A program made the position numbers and the translations under genes. Positions 18,379 to 29,000 of a DNA stretch of 64,000 nucleotides are shown here, piece by piece (the stretch's first letter is position 1; each line of letters opens with the position of its first letter). The notes beneath the pieces were generated by a model. The model did no database searches. It worked only from the letters and a program-made list of their open reading frames with translations, and was not told the DNA's origin. This stretch comes from CAINVV01 sp037137375. GTDB lineage: Bacteria; Bacteroidota; Bacteroidia; Bacteroidales; Prolixibacteraceae. The stretch spans positions 1-64,000 of the forward strand of contig JBAXKJ010000001.1 in assembly GCA_037137375.1 (NCBI GenBank), in the 5' to 3' direction.

Positions 18379-19320
18379 ATGAAACAATTATTGCCACTTC
18401 TCTTTTGTCTGCTTGTGATGAATTCTTTCGCTCCGGCAACTAAAGAGGTATTTCAAATCAATAAAGACACTGGTTCAGCAAAGCTTACAACCTCCGCCTC
18501 AAATGATGAAACTTCACAGTCCCCAATTACAAAACCTCTTTGTGCTAAAATATTGGGGATTGCTCATTTAGCTTATTATTCCAATAATTTCGAAAAAGAA
18601 AAGCAATTTTACGGAGAGTATTTAGGATTAAATAGTTATCCGTCCCGCTTCGATAAAAACGGTGTTGAAGATATGATCAAGTATAGATTCGGAAATAAAC
18701 AATCTGTTGAACTATTTATCGAAAAAAAATCGGATGACCGACGTTTTTATCACTATGCAGTGATGGTGGATAACTCTGAGCAAATGAGGCAATACCTTGC
18801 TTCCAAAGGATTAAAGGTTCCAAAAGATTCGATTAAAAATAAAAGTAATTATTTTGCCTATGACTTTAATAACATGATTTGTGAAATAGTGGATATCAGG
18901 AAATTTGGGCCAGATAAAAAAGATGCTCAGTTGCCTGGAATCGCGTCTCATATTGATTGTGTAGGTTTTGTGGTCCCTGACATGGAAAAAGCGCTGAAGT
19001 TTTACGTTGAGGTTTTAGGCTGTAAAGAAATAAACCGTAAAATCGAAAAAAATATACTGAAAGTGATGGTTCAGTTACAAGATAGTCCTGATAAAATTGA
19101 ACTAATTGAATATCAACAAAAAGATGCATCACCTGATTATGGATTTTATGATTATTATTCCATCTTGGTGCCTTCAGTTACAAATGCAATCACTCAACTT
19201 AAAAACAATAAACTCAAGGATGGGAGTGAGATTAATATTCAAAAATTGAATGTGAAGAAAGGGAAGCAAATTGAGTTATTTGATCTAAACGGAACAAGAA
19301 TATTGCTCCATGAACTTTGA
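18379..19320 (+). CDS. Secreted two-domain VOC (glyoxalase-fold) protein
   Basis: This 313-residue protein has a signal peptide (about 1-18, ending near NSFA) followed by two vicinal-oxygen-chelate modules. The first is at about 54-170 (ILGIAHLAYYSNNFEKEKQFY, with ELFIEKK as the acidic strand). The second is at about 190-310 (IDCVGFVVPDMEKALKFYVEVLG, with IELIEYQQ). VOC proteins bind a divalent metal through His and Glu on these strands and catalyse isomerisations, eliminations or ring openings. H and E candidates are present in both repeats. It follows the SDR by 19 bases and precedes an exported Gfo/Idh/MocA protein. An exported VOC enzyme in a lyase locus is unusual; conversion of an unsaturated uronate or keto-sugar is a speculation from context. 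Confidence 0.75.
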   Translation: MKQLLPLLFCLLVMNSFAPATKEVFQINKDTGSAKLTTSASNDETSQSPITKPLCAKILGIAHLAYYSNNFEKEKQFYGEYLGLNSYPSRFDKNGVEDMIKYRFGNKQSVELFIEKKSDDRRFYHYAVMVDNSEQMRQYLASKGLKVPKDSIKNKSNYFAYDFNNMICEIVDIRKFGPDKKDAQLPGIASHIDCVGFVVPDMEKALKFYVEVLGCKEINRKIEKNILKVMVQLQDSPDKIELIEYQQKDASPDYGFYDYYSILVPSVTNAITQLKNNKLKDGSEINIQKLNVKKGKQIELFDLNGTRILLHEL

Positions 19321-19371
19321 AATATGCATGATAGAGTAAAAAAATTAGAAACCCTTCGTAAATAACATATT

Positions 19372-20772
19372 ATGGAAAAGCTGAATAGAAGGAATTTTCT
19401 ACGGGATTCTTCTCTCACTACTATGGGTCTGGCTGCAGGGTTAAACACTCTTGGGGCAACGCAGACTATCAAAAAGATGGGTGCCAATGATAAAATCCGG
19501 ATGGGTTTCATCGGAATTGGGAATAGGGGATCTCAATTGCTGGGACTTTTTATGCTGAATAAAAACTTAGAAGTAGCCGCATTGTGCGATATTTATGAAC
19601 CTTACTTAATGCGTGACTACAGTAAAGTTGACCCACGTTATTTGGCTGACCGTTCGGGGCAGATTCCAAAAATGAATGAAAAATTCGCTTACCAGCCAAA
19701 ACTATATCATGATTACAAGAAACTTTTGGAAGATAAAACTATAGACGCCGTCTGTATTGCCACACCAGATCATTGGCATGCTATCCAAATGATTGATGCA
19801 GTGAATGCAGGAAAAGATGTTTATGTAGAAAAACCTTTGACTCAAACCATAAAGGAAGGCAGGGCAATGGTGAACGCTTGTAAAGCTACCAACCGAATTG
19901 TTACTGTTGGACTTAACAGGAGGGGGAATGAAGTTTACCAGAGGCTTGCCAGAGAAATACCTTCCGGGAAAATCGGGCAGGTAACCATGGCCAGGGCTGC
20001 CCGAATTAGTAACATGGCACCCAATGGTATTGGGAAGTTTAAACCTGAACTACCTCCAAAGGATTTTGATTGGGATATGTGGCTGGGGCCCAGAGCTAAC
20101 AGACCATACCAATACAACATCGCTCCATATATGTTCCGATGGTGGGGGAATTATTCAAGTCAAATGGGGAATTGGGGGGTGCATTACATGGATGCTATGC
20201 GTTGGATGATTGGGGAAGTCGCACCGGTTGCGATTTCAGCCCAGGGGGGTAAATATGTTCTTGAACACGATGGTGATATTCCGGATACCATGCAGGTAAC
20301 TTATGAGTTTGCGTCAAAAAAAATGATTTCATTTAGTATTTCTGAAGCGAGCAGCGAGGAATTTTTCCCATATGGAGAAATTGAAATACGTGGTACCAAA
20401 GGAAATATTTTTGCAGGTCAGGATGGTTATCGCGTTATTCCTTCAAAAAAAGGTCAGTTTCAAAACTGGAATCCTATGATTGAACCTGAAGAATTCAACC
20501 TCCCCGTACAGAACAAAAGTGATGGCATTAGCACTTATTCAACCGGAACCCTAATAAGAAATTTTCTGGACTGTATAAAATCAAGGGAAGCACCCCTTTG
20601 CGGACTTGAGGATGGTCACCGATCTACGAGTTTTGCGCATCTGGGAAACATTGCGCTGGCCGTCGGTAAGCGCCTTCTTTGGGATCCTGAAAAAGAAATA
20701 TTTAAGAATAGTGAAGAAGCAAACCAGCTTTTACATTATGAATACCGGAAACCTTGGAAATTATCAATCTAA
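19372..20772 (+). CDS. Gfo/Idh/MocA-family oxidoreductase with Tat-type signal (copy A)
   Basis: This is a 466-residue NAD(P)-dependent oxidoreductase-fold protein. The N-terminus has a twin-arginine motif (R6-R7 in NRRNFL) before a hydrophobic stretch, so it should be exported folded with cofactor. The Rossmann fingerprint is GFIGIGNRGS (45-54), with TPDHWH at 131-136 and the family EKP at 153-155. The C-terminal domain contains WDMWLGPRA and MGNWGVHYMDAMRWM. It is a near-full-length paralogue of 44725-46125 with the same length and the same HYEYRKPWKL ending. Such exported proteins include glycosidases with a redox mechanism (GH109 type) and sugar 3-oxidases. Substrate and reaction are not determined. 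Confidence 0.85.
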   Translation: MEKLNRRNFLRDSSLTTMGLAAGLNTLGATQTIKKMGANDKIRMGFIGIGNRGSQLLGLFMLNKNLEVAALCDIYEPYLMRDYSKVDPRYLADRSGQIPKMNEKFAYQPKLYHDYKKLLEDKTIDAVCIATPDHWHAIQMIDAVNAGKDVYVEKPLTQTIKEGRAMVNACKATNRIVTVGLNRRGNEVYQRLAREIPSGKIGQVTMARAARISNMAPNGIGKFKPELPPKDFDWDMWLGPRANRPYQYNIAPYMFRWWGNYSSQMGNWGVHYMDAMRWMIGEVAPVAISAQGGKYVLEHDGDIPDTMQVTYEFASKKMISFSISEASSEEFFPYGEIEIRGTKGNIFAGQDGYRVIPSKKGQFQNWNPMIEPEEFNLPVQNKSDGISTYSTGTLIRNFLDCIKSREAPLCGLEDGHRSTSFAHLGNIALAVGKRLLWDPEKEIFKNSEEANQLLHYEYRKPWKLSI

Positions 20773-20938
20773 AATTTTTCCAACTTAAAGCAAGTACTTT
20801 TATCAGGAGAATCGAATACACAGCTGCCAGATAGAGTTTGGCAGGCATCAACCTCTCAGATTCAGTTAAATTTTAATAAACGTTTTAAGGCCAGACTGAT
20901 CCGAGGATAATTAATCAGAAAATAGTTAAGGAATACGT
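20773..20938. other. Intergenic spacer before the transporter gene
   Basis: This 166-base gap is the longest inside module A, so the MFS gene may have its own promoter. It holds a short inverted repeat, CTGCCA (20824-20829) and TGGCAG (20839-20844), with a 9-base loop. I see no ORF and no convincing -7/-33 pair. Confidence 0.3.
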
Positions 20939-22285
20939 ATGAAACTACAAGGAATGCGCTGGGTGATTTTAAGCTTGATCGTACTGGTTACGGTAATTAA
21001 TATACTTGACAGAGGCACCTTAAACTACATGTGGCAAGACGGTAAAGATAAAACTACGGGTCTGGTAGTACAACCAGGTATTGCTTCGGAGCTGCACATT
21101 GTAAGTAATAATATGGCTCCGGATGAGAAACAACAAAAATCAAAAGAAGTTTTTGCGTGGATAAATATTGCTTTTATGCTTGCTTATGGGGTGAGTCAAT
21201 TATTATCGGGTGTACTGTACGATAAAGTTGGAACAAGAAACGGATTTAGTATTTCAGCGCTCATTTGGGGTGGTGCAATTTCTCTTACTTCCCTGGTTGG
21301 TGGTGTACGGCTGCTCGCATTTTTCAGGGTTTTACTTGGTCTTGGAGAAGCAGGACCATGGCCTGGAACTACCAAGTCAAATGCCGAGTGGTTTCCAATT
21401 AAAGAAAGGGCCATTGCCCAGGGTTTTTTTGGTGCGGCATCTTCCATCGGTAATCTTTTGGTACCAATAATTATTCCTTTACTTTTTCTGGCTATTGGTT
21501 GGCGTCAAACTTTTGTTGTGTTAGGTCTGTTGTGTTTAGTTTGGATACCGCTATGGTATTTTATCAATAAATCTGGACCCAAAACTCATCCCTGGATCAC
21601 GCAAAAGGAAAAAGAAACCATTTTGAATGGACAAGGAGAAGTAGAGAAAATTGACACGAAGACATTAAGTATTAAACAATTACTTAAAGACAAGCATAGT
21701 TATTCGGTTATTGCAAGTCGCTTTTTCCTCGATCCGATATGGTGGATGTTTATGACCTGGCTACCTATTTATTTACAGGAAGTTTACAAATTGGATCTTA
21801 AGGAAGTGGCAGCTGTTGCATGGATCCCATTTGTGGGTGCTGCTTTTGGAAGTTTACTCGGTGGTTGGTGGGCAGGAAGGCTTATTAGTAAAGGATGTAA
21901 TGCGATAAAAGCCAGGAAGATAACGATTGCTTTAGGAAGTGCAATTATCTTACCTGGAATGATTGGTGCTGCTTTTGCCCTGTCTGGGCTCTCTGCATCG
22001 ATCATGTTAATGTTTATTCTTGGTGGATTTCAATTTGCCATAACCAATATTCAAACCTTACCTAGCGACTTTCATTCAGGCAAAACAGTTGGATCATTGG
22101 CCGGATTGGGAGGAGCATCGGCAATTCTTGGTATTGTACTGTCAACTTATCTGGTTCCCATGCTTACACAAGGTGGAAACTGGATCCCATTCTTTGTCAT
22201 GGGTGGACTCTTAATTCCTTTGTCAGTACTTTCAGTATTTATTTTTGCCCCTAAAAATGGCGAAGTGATTACAAACCATGGATAA
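20939..22285 (+). CDS. MFS transporter, hexuronate (ACS family) type
   Basis: This 448-residue major facilitator protein has about 12 hydrophobic segments. Features of the anion:cation symporter/ExuT group are present: VINILDRGTLNYM in helix 1, GVLYDKVGTRNGF at loop 2-3, LLGLGEAGPWPGTTKSNAEWFP in helix 4, and a central cytoplasmic loop (about 220-250). It should carry monomeric uronates released by the periplasmic enzymes across the inner membrane. A periplasmic loop between helices 1 and 2 (about 32-70, MWQDGKDK onward) is longer than in ExuT and is common in Bacteroidota members. It overlaps the next gene by 8 bases (stop/start ATGGATAA), indicating translational coupling. The uronate specificity is inferred from family and context. 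Confidence 0.85.
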   Translation: MKLQGMRWVILSLIVLVTVINILDRGTLNYMWQDGKDKTTGLVVQPGIASELHIVSNNMAPDEKQQKSKEVFAWINIAFMLAYGVSQLLSGVLYDKVGTRNGFSISALIWGGAISLTSLVGGVRLLAFFRVLLGLGEAGPWPGTTKSNAEWFPIKERAIAQGFFGAASSIGNLLVPIIIPLLFLAIGWRQTFVVLGLLCLVWIPLWYFINKSGPKTHPWITQKEKETILNGQGEVEKIDTKTLSIKQLLKDKHSYSVIASRFFLDPIWWMFMTWLPIYLQEVYKLDLKEVAAVAWIPFVGAAFGSLLGGWWAGRLISKGCNAIKARKITIALGSAIILPGMIGAAFALSGLSASIMLMFILGGFQFAITNIQTLPSDFHSGKTVGSLAGLGGASAILGIVLSTYLVPMLTQGGNWIPFFVMGGLLIPLSVLSVFIFAPKNGEVITNHG

Positions 22286-23375
22286 AAATGAATTAATCAA
22301 GTTTGCCGGGATGCCGCTAAAGCAATTGCCAAACCGCGTTTGGCGTACCTATAGCGGAGGAGCATTAATTGATCAATGGAAAGAGATTCAGGAACCCCTG
22401 GATGGAAGTCTGCCTGAAGAATGGATCATGTCAACGATACCTGCACGTGGCAAAAATCGTCCCGAAAATGAAGGATTATCCTATGTGGAGACCCCATTGG
22501 GAGTGATTTCACTCAATGAATTGATTGCTTCCAATCAAAACCTGTTTTTGGGTAAAACGGTAGCTGAGAAATTCGGTACCACAGGAGTTTTAATCAAAAT
22601 GCTCGACTCAAAAGAACGGCTGACAATTCAGGTACATCCGGATAAGGAATATGCACGCACGATGCTCAATTCGGATTATGGTAAAACTGAATCCTGGTGC
22701 ATATTAGGTGGTCGTGAAATCAACGGAGAAAAAAGTTCAATATACCTTGGATTTAAGGAGGGCGTGACTCCCGAAATTTGGAGTGATCTCTTCAAAAAAC
22801 AAGATATAACAGGCATGCTGGATTGTCTTCACCGATTTGAAGTACAACCAGGGGATGCCTATATGATCTATGGTGGCGTCCCCCATGCGATTGGTGGTGG
22901 GTGCTTTTTGATGGAAGTTCAGGAACCGACAGATTATACCATGAGGGTAGAAAAAATTACACCCGGTGGTCTGGTTATCAGCGATGATCTTATTCATCAG
23001 GGTGTCGGTGAGGAAAACATGTTAAAATGTTTCCATTTCGATTGTTGCTCATTTGAGGCAGCTACGAAAAGATGGAAAATAACGCCTGAAGTAATAAATT
23101 CAAGCGAATCTTTCACCCATAAAACCATATTCAATAGAAATCACACTGATTGTTTTGGACTGAGCGAGCTTGATTTAAGTGGCGAATTTATGATGAAGGG
23201 TACTGGTTCATTCTTTGTAGGTGTAGTCTTCTCTGGTGAAGGTTCGATAACCAGCTGCGGCAAGGAGTACGATTTTTTTCAGGGTGATGAAATATTTTTC
23301 CCTGCCGCCATCGAAACAATCACCTGGAGAACGATAGTACCCACGAAGATTTTATTATGCTATCCTCCAGTTTAA
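22278..23375 (+). CDS. Class I mannose-6-phosphate-isomerase-like cupin
   Basis: This is a 365-residue cytosolic zinc cupin. Motifs of class I phosphomannose isomerase are visible: TIQVHPDKEYA (Q118 and H120 as metal ligands), KTESW (E138), and VPHAIGGG (H203) followed by LMEVQEPTDYT. Known enzymes interconvert mannose-6-phosphate and fructose-6-phosphate. It overlaps the MFS gene by 8 bases, so it is expected to act on the imported sugar or its phosphate. A sugar-isomerase role in the uronate or hexose branch is plausible, but mannose itself is not implied by other genes here. It is the last + strand gene of module A, convergent with the GH2 gene 125 bases away. Confidence 0.78.
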   Translation: MDKNELIKFAGMPLKQLPNRVWRTYSGGALIDQWKEIQEPLDGSLPEEWIMSTIPARGKNRPENEGLSYVETPLGVISLNELIASNQNLFLGKTVAEKFGTTGVLIKMLDSKERLTIQVHPDKEYARTMLNSDYGKTESWCILGGREINGEKSSIYLGFKEGVTPEIWSDLFKKQDITGMLDCLHRFEVQPGDAYMIYGGVPHAIGGGCFLMEVQEPTDYTMRVEKITPGGLVISDDLIHQGVGEENMLKCFHFDCCSFEAATKRWKITPEVINSSESFTHKTIFNRNHTDCFGLSELDLSGEFMMKGTGSFFVGVVFSGEGSITSCGKEYDFFQGDEIFFPAAIETITWRTIVPTKILLCYPPV

Positions 23376-23500
23376 TAGCGCACGCCGGATATACAGTTTA
23401 TCCTGAACAGTTAGTATTTAACATATAATCAGATAAATCCGGTATAAATACTCAAGAATCCCCTTCGAAAACTAAATATTTTAGAGGCGTTTTACCCTTA

Positions 23501-25879
23501 CTATTGACTAGTCAACTTTAGCGTCGATGGAGGTAAGTCCTCCGCCGTTACTTTCACAATTATCTCTCCCGGATTACGAAGTGATTGAATAATGGCAAGG
23601 GCTTTTCCAAAATAAGTATTGAGTTTGTTTCCGCTAAAAGTCTCTTTTCTTCTCAAATCGCCGTTATCGATTCCAAGAAATTTGCCATTTCCGGATATTT
23701 CAACCGTCAATAGTTTGTCGGCATCCGGTACCGGGATCCCATTATTATCGATCAAGCTAATCGTGATATGAGAGAGATCCTGACCATCGGCATGAAGGCC
23801 CATCCTGTCAGCTGACAGCAGTATCTTTGCCGGCTTTCCGGAAGTGTTTAGCTCAAATTTTGCAACTTCTGTTCCTTTGTTGAAACCCATCGCCTCGATC
23901 TTTCCAGCCTTATACGGCACATGCCAAACAATGGTATTATTCGAATAATCTGAGGTGCTTCTTTTTCCCATGGAAGCATTATTGATCCTGAGTTCCACGC
24001 TGTCGCAATTGGTAATGGTTTGAACCTCGATGACATGGCCTGAATACTGAGGAAAGTTCCAGTGTGAAATTAAGTGAGGCCAGCTCCAGTGATCCTTACC
24101 AGGATCGATGTCCAAAGACTGATCCGCAACTGCGATGCTAACCATTGGCTTGGGATTCCACATGGCCCGGTGAAAGGCTGCCCGGGATTTCTCAAACATG
24201 CAAATGTCAAAAGGACTCGTCGGCCAACCCGAACTGGGCCATCCGGAACTCTCTCCCAAATAATCCACTCCAGCCCAGATAAATTGTCCGAAAATAAAAT
24301 CATTGGCCGCCACAATATACCAGGGATTGAGTGGTTTATAGTCCCTTAAGCTGTTATTACGCCCCGTGTAATATGGAAAAGCTTCGGCGACGAACATAAT
24401 TCTGTTCGGATAATGATTTTTGTCTTCCAAAAGCCATGGTTCTTGGTAATTGTAGCCTACAATATCCGGTACTTCTGTAAATCCTGATTTATTATACGGC
24501 CTTTTCTTCACATCACCAGGTGCGATAACAACCGTTACAGGTCGCGTAGGCTCTGTCTTGTGTACATCATCCAGCAGCATTTTAGCTACGGCTTTGCCAT
24601 GACCGGTGGTGTCATTCTGTTCCCTGACTTCATTGCCGATACTCCACATGATGATAGAGGGATGATTCTTATCCCGCATCAACATCGCATTCAAATCCTT
24701 TTTCCACCATTCGTCAAAATATTTTTTATAATAGCCATCCTCCCATTTGTCGAAAGATTCATCAATGACCACAAAACCCAGTCTGTCGCACAAATCCAGG
24801 AACTCGGGTGCAGGTGGATTATGGCTGCACCTGATGGCATTACAACCATATTCTTTAAGTATTTGCAGCTTTCTTTCAAAGGACCTGTCCGGAATTGCAG
24901 TTCCTAGAACCCCGGCATCCTGGTGAAGGCACATGCCCTTAAGCTTGATGTTTTTCCCATTTAAAAAGAAACCCTTATCAGGATCGAACTTTGTAAATCG
25001 AATGCCAAAAGTCGTCGTGCAATTGTCAATTACTTTATTTCCTAACTTTATGGTGGTGACCAACCGATACAAATTCGGCGAATCAATTGACCAGAGTTCC
25101 GGTTTTGGGACAGTGAGCAACTGATCAATCTTCAAGGCGCCACTTCTGCTAATAACCGACGAAGACTTATTGAAGCTTACCTGTTCCCCATTTGCCTTTA
25201 GGATCCTGTTTTCAATGGTGATATCCTTTGTATCAGTTGAATTGTTTTCGATAGAGACTTCCATTTTTACATCTGCCGATTCGCCTGATATCCTGGGTGT
25301 TGTGATGTTTATTCCCCAGGTTGATACCTGAATTTGGTTAGTAACTGTTAGCCAGGCATGACGATAAATTCCTGAGCCTGAATACCATCGGGAGGAGGGA
25401 CTATTTGAGTGATCAACCCTAACGGACAAAGTGTTTTTACCACCAAAATTGAGATAAGGTGATAAATTGTATTCAAATCCAATATATCCATATGGATGAA
25501 AACCAAGATGTTTTCCATTTATAAAAACATCACATTGATGATATACTCCATCAAACTGAATTTTTACGGTCTTATTTTTGTAGTCAGACGGTACGTCGAA
25601 AGTTTTTCTATACCAACCGATGCCTCCCGGTAGGAACCCCATACTTCCACTTAAATTTTTATTCAAGGATAATTTGATACTCCAGTCGTGCGGGAGTTGA
25701 ACCTCCTCCCATTGGGAATCATTAAAGTCAGGAGCGGAGGCATCCTTGCTATCGAAGAGCTTAAATTTCCAATCGAAGTCAAAATCCTTCCTCATCCGGA
25801 TTTCATTCTGGGCTTTACCAAAAATTGGAAGTAGTATAATTATCAGAATAAATACAAGGTTGTAATATTTTTTTAACAT
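23501..25879 (-). CDS. GH2 family glycosidase (beta-galactosidase/glucuronidase-type)
   Basis: This is the only gene confidently placed on the minus strand, of 792 residues with a signal peptide (about 1-23). GH2 architecture is visible: a jelly-roll sugar-binding domain (about 28-180; WYRKTF, FDGVYHQCDVFINGKHLG), an Ig-like domain (about 185-295), a TIM barrel (about 300-600) and a C-terminal Ig-like domain (about 690-790). The acid/base is E417 in WSIGNEVRE. The nucleophile is probably E499 in FVAEAF, which follows a shortened barrel segment. CSHNPPAPEFLDLCDRLG is the barrel signature. Members remove beta-linked galactose, glucuronate or related sugars. It diverges from the HTCS gene across a 203-base spacer with no ORF, so the HTCS could control both. 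The sugar is not determined. Confidence 0.88.
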   Translation of the reverse strand: MLKKYYNLVFILIIILLPIFGKAQNEIRMRKDFDFDWKFKLFDSKDASAPDFNDSQWEEVQLPHDWSIKLSLNKNLSGSMGFLPGGIGWYRKTFDVPSDYKNKTVKIQFDGVYHQCDVFINGKHLGFHPYGYIGFEYNLSPYLNFGGKNTLSVRVDHSNSPSSRWYSGSGIYRHAWLTVTNQIQVSTWGINITTPRISGESADVKMEVSIENNSTDTKDITIENRILKANGEQVSFNKSSSVISRSGALKIDQLLTVPKPELWSIDSPNLYRLVTTIKLGNKVIDNCTTTFGIRFTKFDPDKGFFLNGKNIKLKGMCLHQDAGVLGTAIPDRSFERKLQILKEYGCNAIRCSHNPPAPEFLDLCDRLGFVVIDESFDKWEDGYYKKYFDEWWKKDLNAMLMRDKNHPSIIMWSIGNEVREQNDTTGHGKAVAKMLLDDVHKTEPTRPVTVVIAPGDVKKRPYNKSGFTEVPDIVGYNYQEPWLLEDKNHYPNRIMFVAEAFPYYTGRNNSLRDYKPLNPWYIVAANDFIFGQFIWAGVDYLGESSGWPSSGWPTSPFDICMFEKSRAAFHRAMWNPKPMVSIAVADQSLDIDPGKDHWSWPHLISHWNFPQYSGHVIEVQTITNCDSVELRINNASMGKRSTSDYSNNTIVWHVPYKAGKIEAMGFNKGTEVAKFELNTSGKPAKILLSADRMGLHADGQDLSHITISLIDNNGIPVPDADKLLTVEISGNGKFLGIDNGDLRRKETFSGNKLNTYFGKALAIIQSLRNPGEIIVKVTAEDLPPSTLKLTSQ

Positions 25880-26082
25880 GGAAAGAAATGATTAGTGTTA
25901 TCAAAGTGAAAATCCAAGTTAAAAGTAGCGTTAATTCGAAATAAATGTGTCAAAAATAGAGCCAATTCAGGTTGTTTTAAAACTTTTCTGCATCTTTGGT
26001 AGGATTTACCTCTTCAGCTGACTAACCTTGCGGATTAGAGATATGAAGATGATAAATGACCTATTCTTATGAACAGTAAAAC

Positions 26083-29000
26083 ATGGAATTCTTCTATACG
26101 CTGATAAAAAAAATTGGCTCACAGGTTCAGTGCGGAAAGTGTGTATTCTCCGGTTTTCTATTACTTTTTATTTCGCTTACTTTCTCCTCAGTTTTGAAAT
26201 CAAATCCTGGGGTAGAGATCAACAACCTTAGCTTTGACTATTATTCTATTCAACAAGGGCTTTCCAACAATAAAATCCATTGCATTTTACAGGATAAAAA
26301 AGGATGGATCTGGTTCGGCACCTCCCAGGGTATTTGCCGGTTCGATGGTTACCGCTTTACCGTTTTCAAACATGATACCGAGGATTCGACGAGCCTGGAA
26401 GGCGATTTGGTAAGAACCATTTTCGAAGATCATAAAGGACAGTTATGGGTTGGTACCGAGAATGGCGGGCTTAATAAATTTAACAGGGGAAAAGAGACTT
26501 TTGATCATTTCTTTTCCCATCATGAACCTGCCTTACTTAAAAATGCCAAAGTTACCTGTATCCAGGATGATAGGGAAGGGAATCTTTGGATTTCCACAAG
26601 AACTAATTTGTTTAAAATCGGTGATGAGAATAAATTAATTGAAATTAGACCTTCAAATCTCCCCAGTCCTGCTGAATTATACAAAATTATATGTTTTGAT
26701 CAAGAAGGACGGTTATTAATTGGTACGAGTCAGGGCCTTTATATTTATCATCCAGGCACCAATCAGACTGAGAAAGTAAAATTTAAGTCTACCTTCTCAA
26801 ATTTTGAAATCAGTACCATTGTTCCCGAAGAAGACGGGACATTTTTAATTGGAACTGAATTAAGCGGCATGTATGTATTTAATCCTCGTACCAATGAGGC
26901 TTCACAAGTGATTATTGATCCAAAAAATGATCGCAGCAATTCTGTAAGGGCCATTTCAAAAGACCGGGAAGGTAATTACTGGATCGGTACCAGGGGTGGT
27001 TTATATTCCTGGCAAAAAGAGAAGGGTGTCCTGGCATATTATTGTAACGATAAACGCGAACCAAGCAGCCTGAGACATAATTCGGTCCAGTGCATTTTTC
27101 TTGACAGGAACGGTGACGTTTGGATCGGTACAGGCGATGGGGTGAATTATCTGGATAAGGAGAGACAGAATATTCTGACGTATAAATCCCTAAATGGTGA
27201 AGATCGATATTTAAACAACAGTGAAATCTATTCGTTCTGGTTAGATGCAAAAGGGGATTTATGGATTGGGACGGAAAGTGGAGGAATAAACATTTTTAAC
27301 AGAAAAACCGGGAAATTCAGGTACCTTACTTCTGACAAGAACAATCCGAATTCACTTTCAAGCGACTGCGTAAAAGCAATGATCGCAGATAACAATGATA
27401 ACCTGTTGATTGGTACATACCTTGGCGGATTGAATACTTATAATTTAAAGACAGGTAAATTTAAGCATTTCAGGAATGATCCTAATGATCCTAAAAGTCT
27501 GGCAAATGATAGGGTTTGGGCTTTGTTGCGTGACTCAGGAAATGATATTTGGGTAGGCACTTCCAGTGGACTCGATAAATTTAATCCGTCGACAAATGGC
27601 TTCACACACTGTTCGGATTTGGTTAATAATCAGCATGTTAATTGGCTGGCAGAGGATAAGGACCATTTTTTATGGATTGGTTGTGCGGATAGTCTCATCA
27701 TATATAATCCCAAAAGCAAGGAAATTAAGAAATTCAATGAACCCACTATATCGATGTTACTTGATTCAAAGAATCAATATTGGCTTACGACTCCCGGTAG
27801 GGGAATAGCACTTTTCTCAAAAGATAAGGGAGTAATCCGCTATTACGATGTGAAGAATGGACTGGCAAACAATCATACAAAGGCCATTCTTGAAGATCAG
27901 GATCATTTTTTATGGATAAGTACTGCTGCAGGTCTATCGAAATTTGATCCTGTCAAAGAGCGATTTAATAATTTTTTCGAAAAAAATGGATTCTTGAACG
28001 ATCAATATAATTATGGCGCCGCCTTAAAACTTCCTTCCGGGGAACTGGTATTGGGGGGGATCTCTGGCTTCAATATCATTGATCCAAGAAGAATAAAATC
28101 GGTAGATATTACTGCTCCACTGGTTTTTACAAACTTGAAGGTCATGGATAAAAGCGTCCGCTTCCGGGGTGGAAGAAACGATATCCTTTCCAAATGTATA
28201 TCTGAAACTGATGAAATTTCGCTTACTTATAAACAAAATTCGATAGAAGTCGAGTTCGCTTCACTGGACTTTTCAAATGTGATGGACATCCAATATTCTT
28301 ATTATCTGGAAGGATTAGAATCAGATTGGAAAGAACCATCTTTCAAAAGGAATGCTATCTATACAAATCTTAACCCTGGGAATTATACCCTGCATGTACA
28401 AAGAGTTCCTGGTGATGTAAATAGCAGTAAAAATGAGCTTATTCTGAAGATTACTATTTTCCCGCCTTTCAGCCAAACCTGGTGGTTCAAAATTTTAACC
28501 CTGCTTACGGTTATTGGAATTATTGTTTTGTTGATCCTGTTTATCAAGAAAAGGGAAAAGCTGAAAAATAAGGTAGAATTGGAGAAACTTAAGGCTAAAA
28601 GGTTGCATGATCTTGATACCATGAAGTTAAAATTGTATACCAATATCTCTCATGAAATCCGGACTCCTTTAACCTTAATTCTAGGCCCTCTTGAAAAGTT
28701 AAAAAACCATGCCATACCTGAAAATGAAATAGATGATCACCTGAATATCATGCACAGAAACGCAAATCATCTGTATCGCCTGATTAACCAACTTCTCGAT
28801 CTGAGAAAAATTGAATTTGGCAGCATGAAATTGAATTGTAAGCATGGCGATTTGGTTTCTTTTATCAGGGGAATTGTTAGTTCTTTCTCGAAATTCGCGG
28901 AAGAAAAGGAGATTGAGCTAAGGATTCAAACTGTAAAAGAGGAGATTTTCACCAATTTCGATGATGATAAAGTGGCTAAGATCGTCAACAACCTTCTTTC

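Noticed and set aside
23388..23440. CCGGAT ... ATCCGG as a bidirectional terminator between ManA-like and GH2 genes
   Set aside because: The arms are only six bases, separated by a long loop and without a T-run; too weak to call.
25991..25998. CATCTTTG as a Bacteroidetes -7 element for the HTCS
   Set aside because: The first position does not fit TAnnTTTG and the nearest upstream TTG (25972-25974) is too close, so I do not call a promoter.
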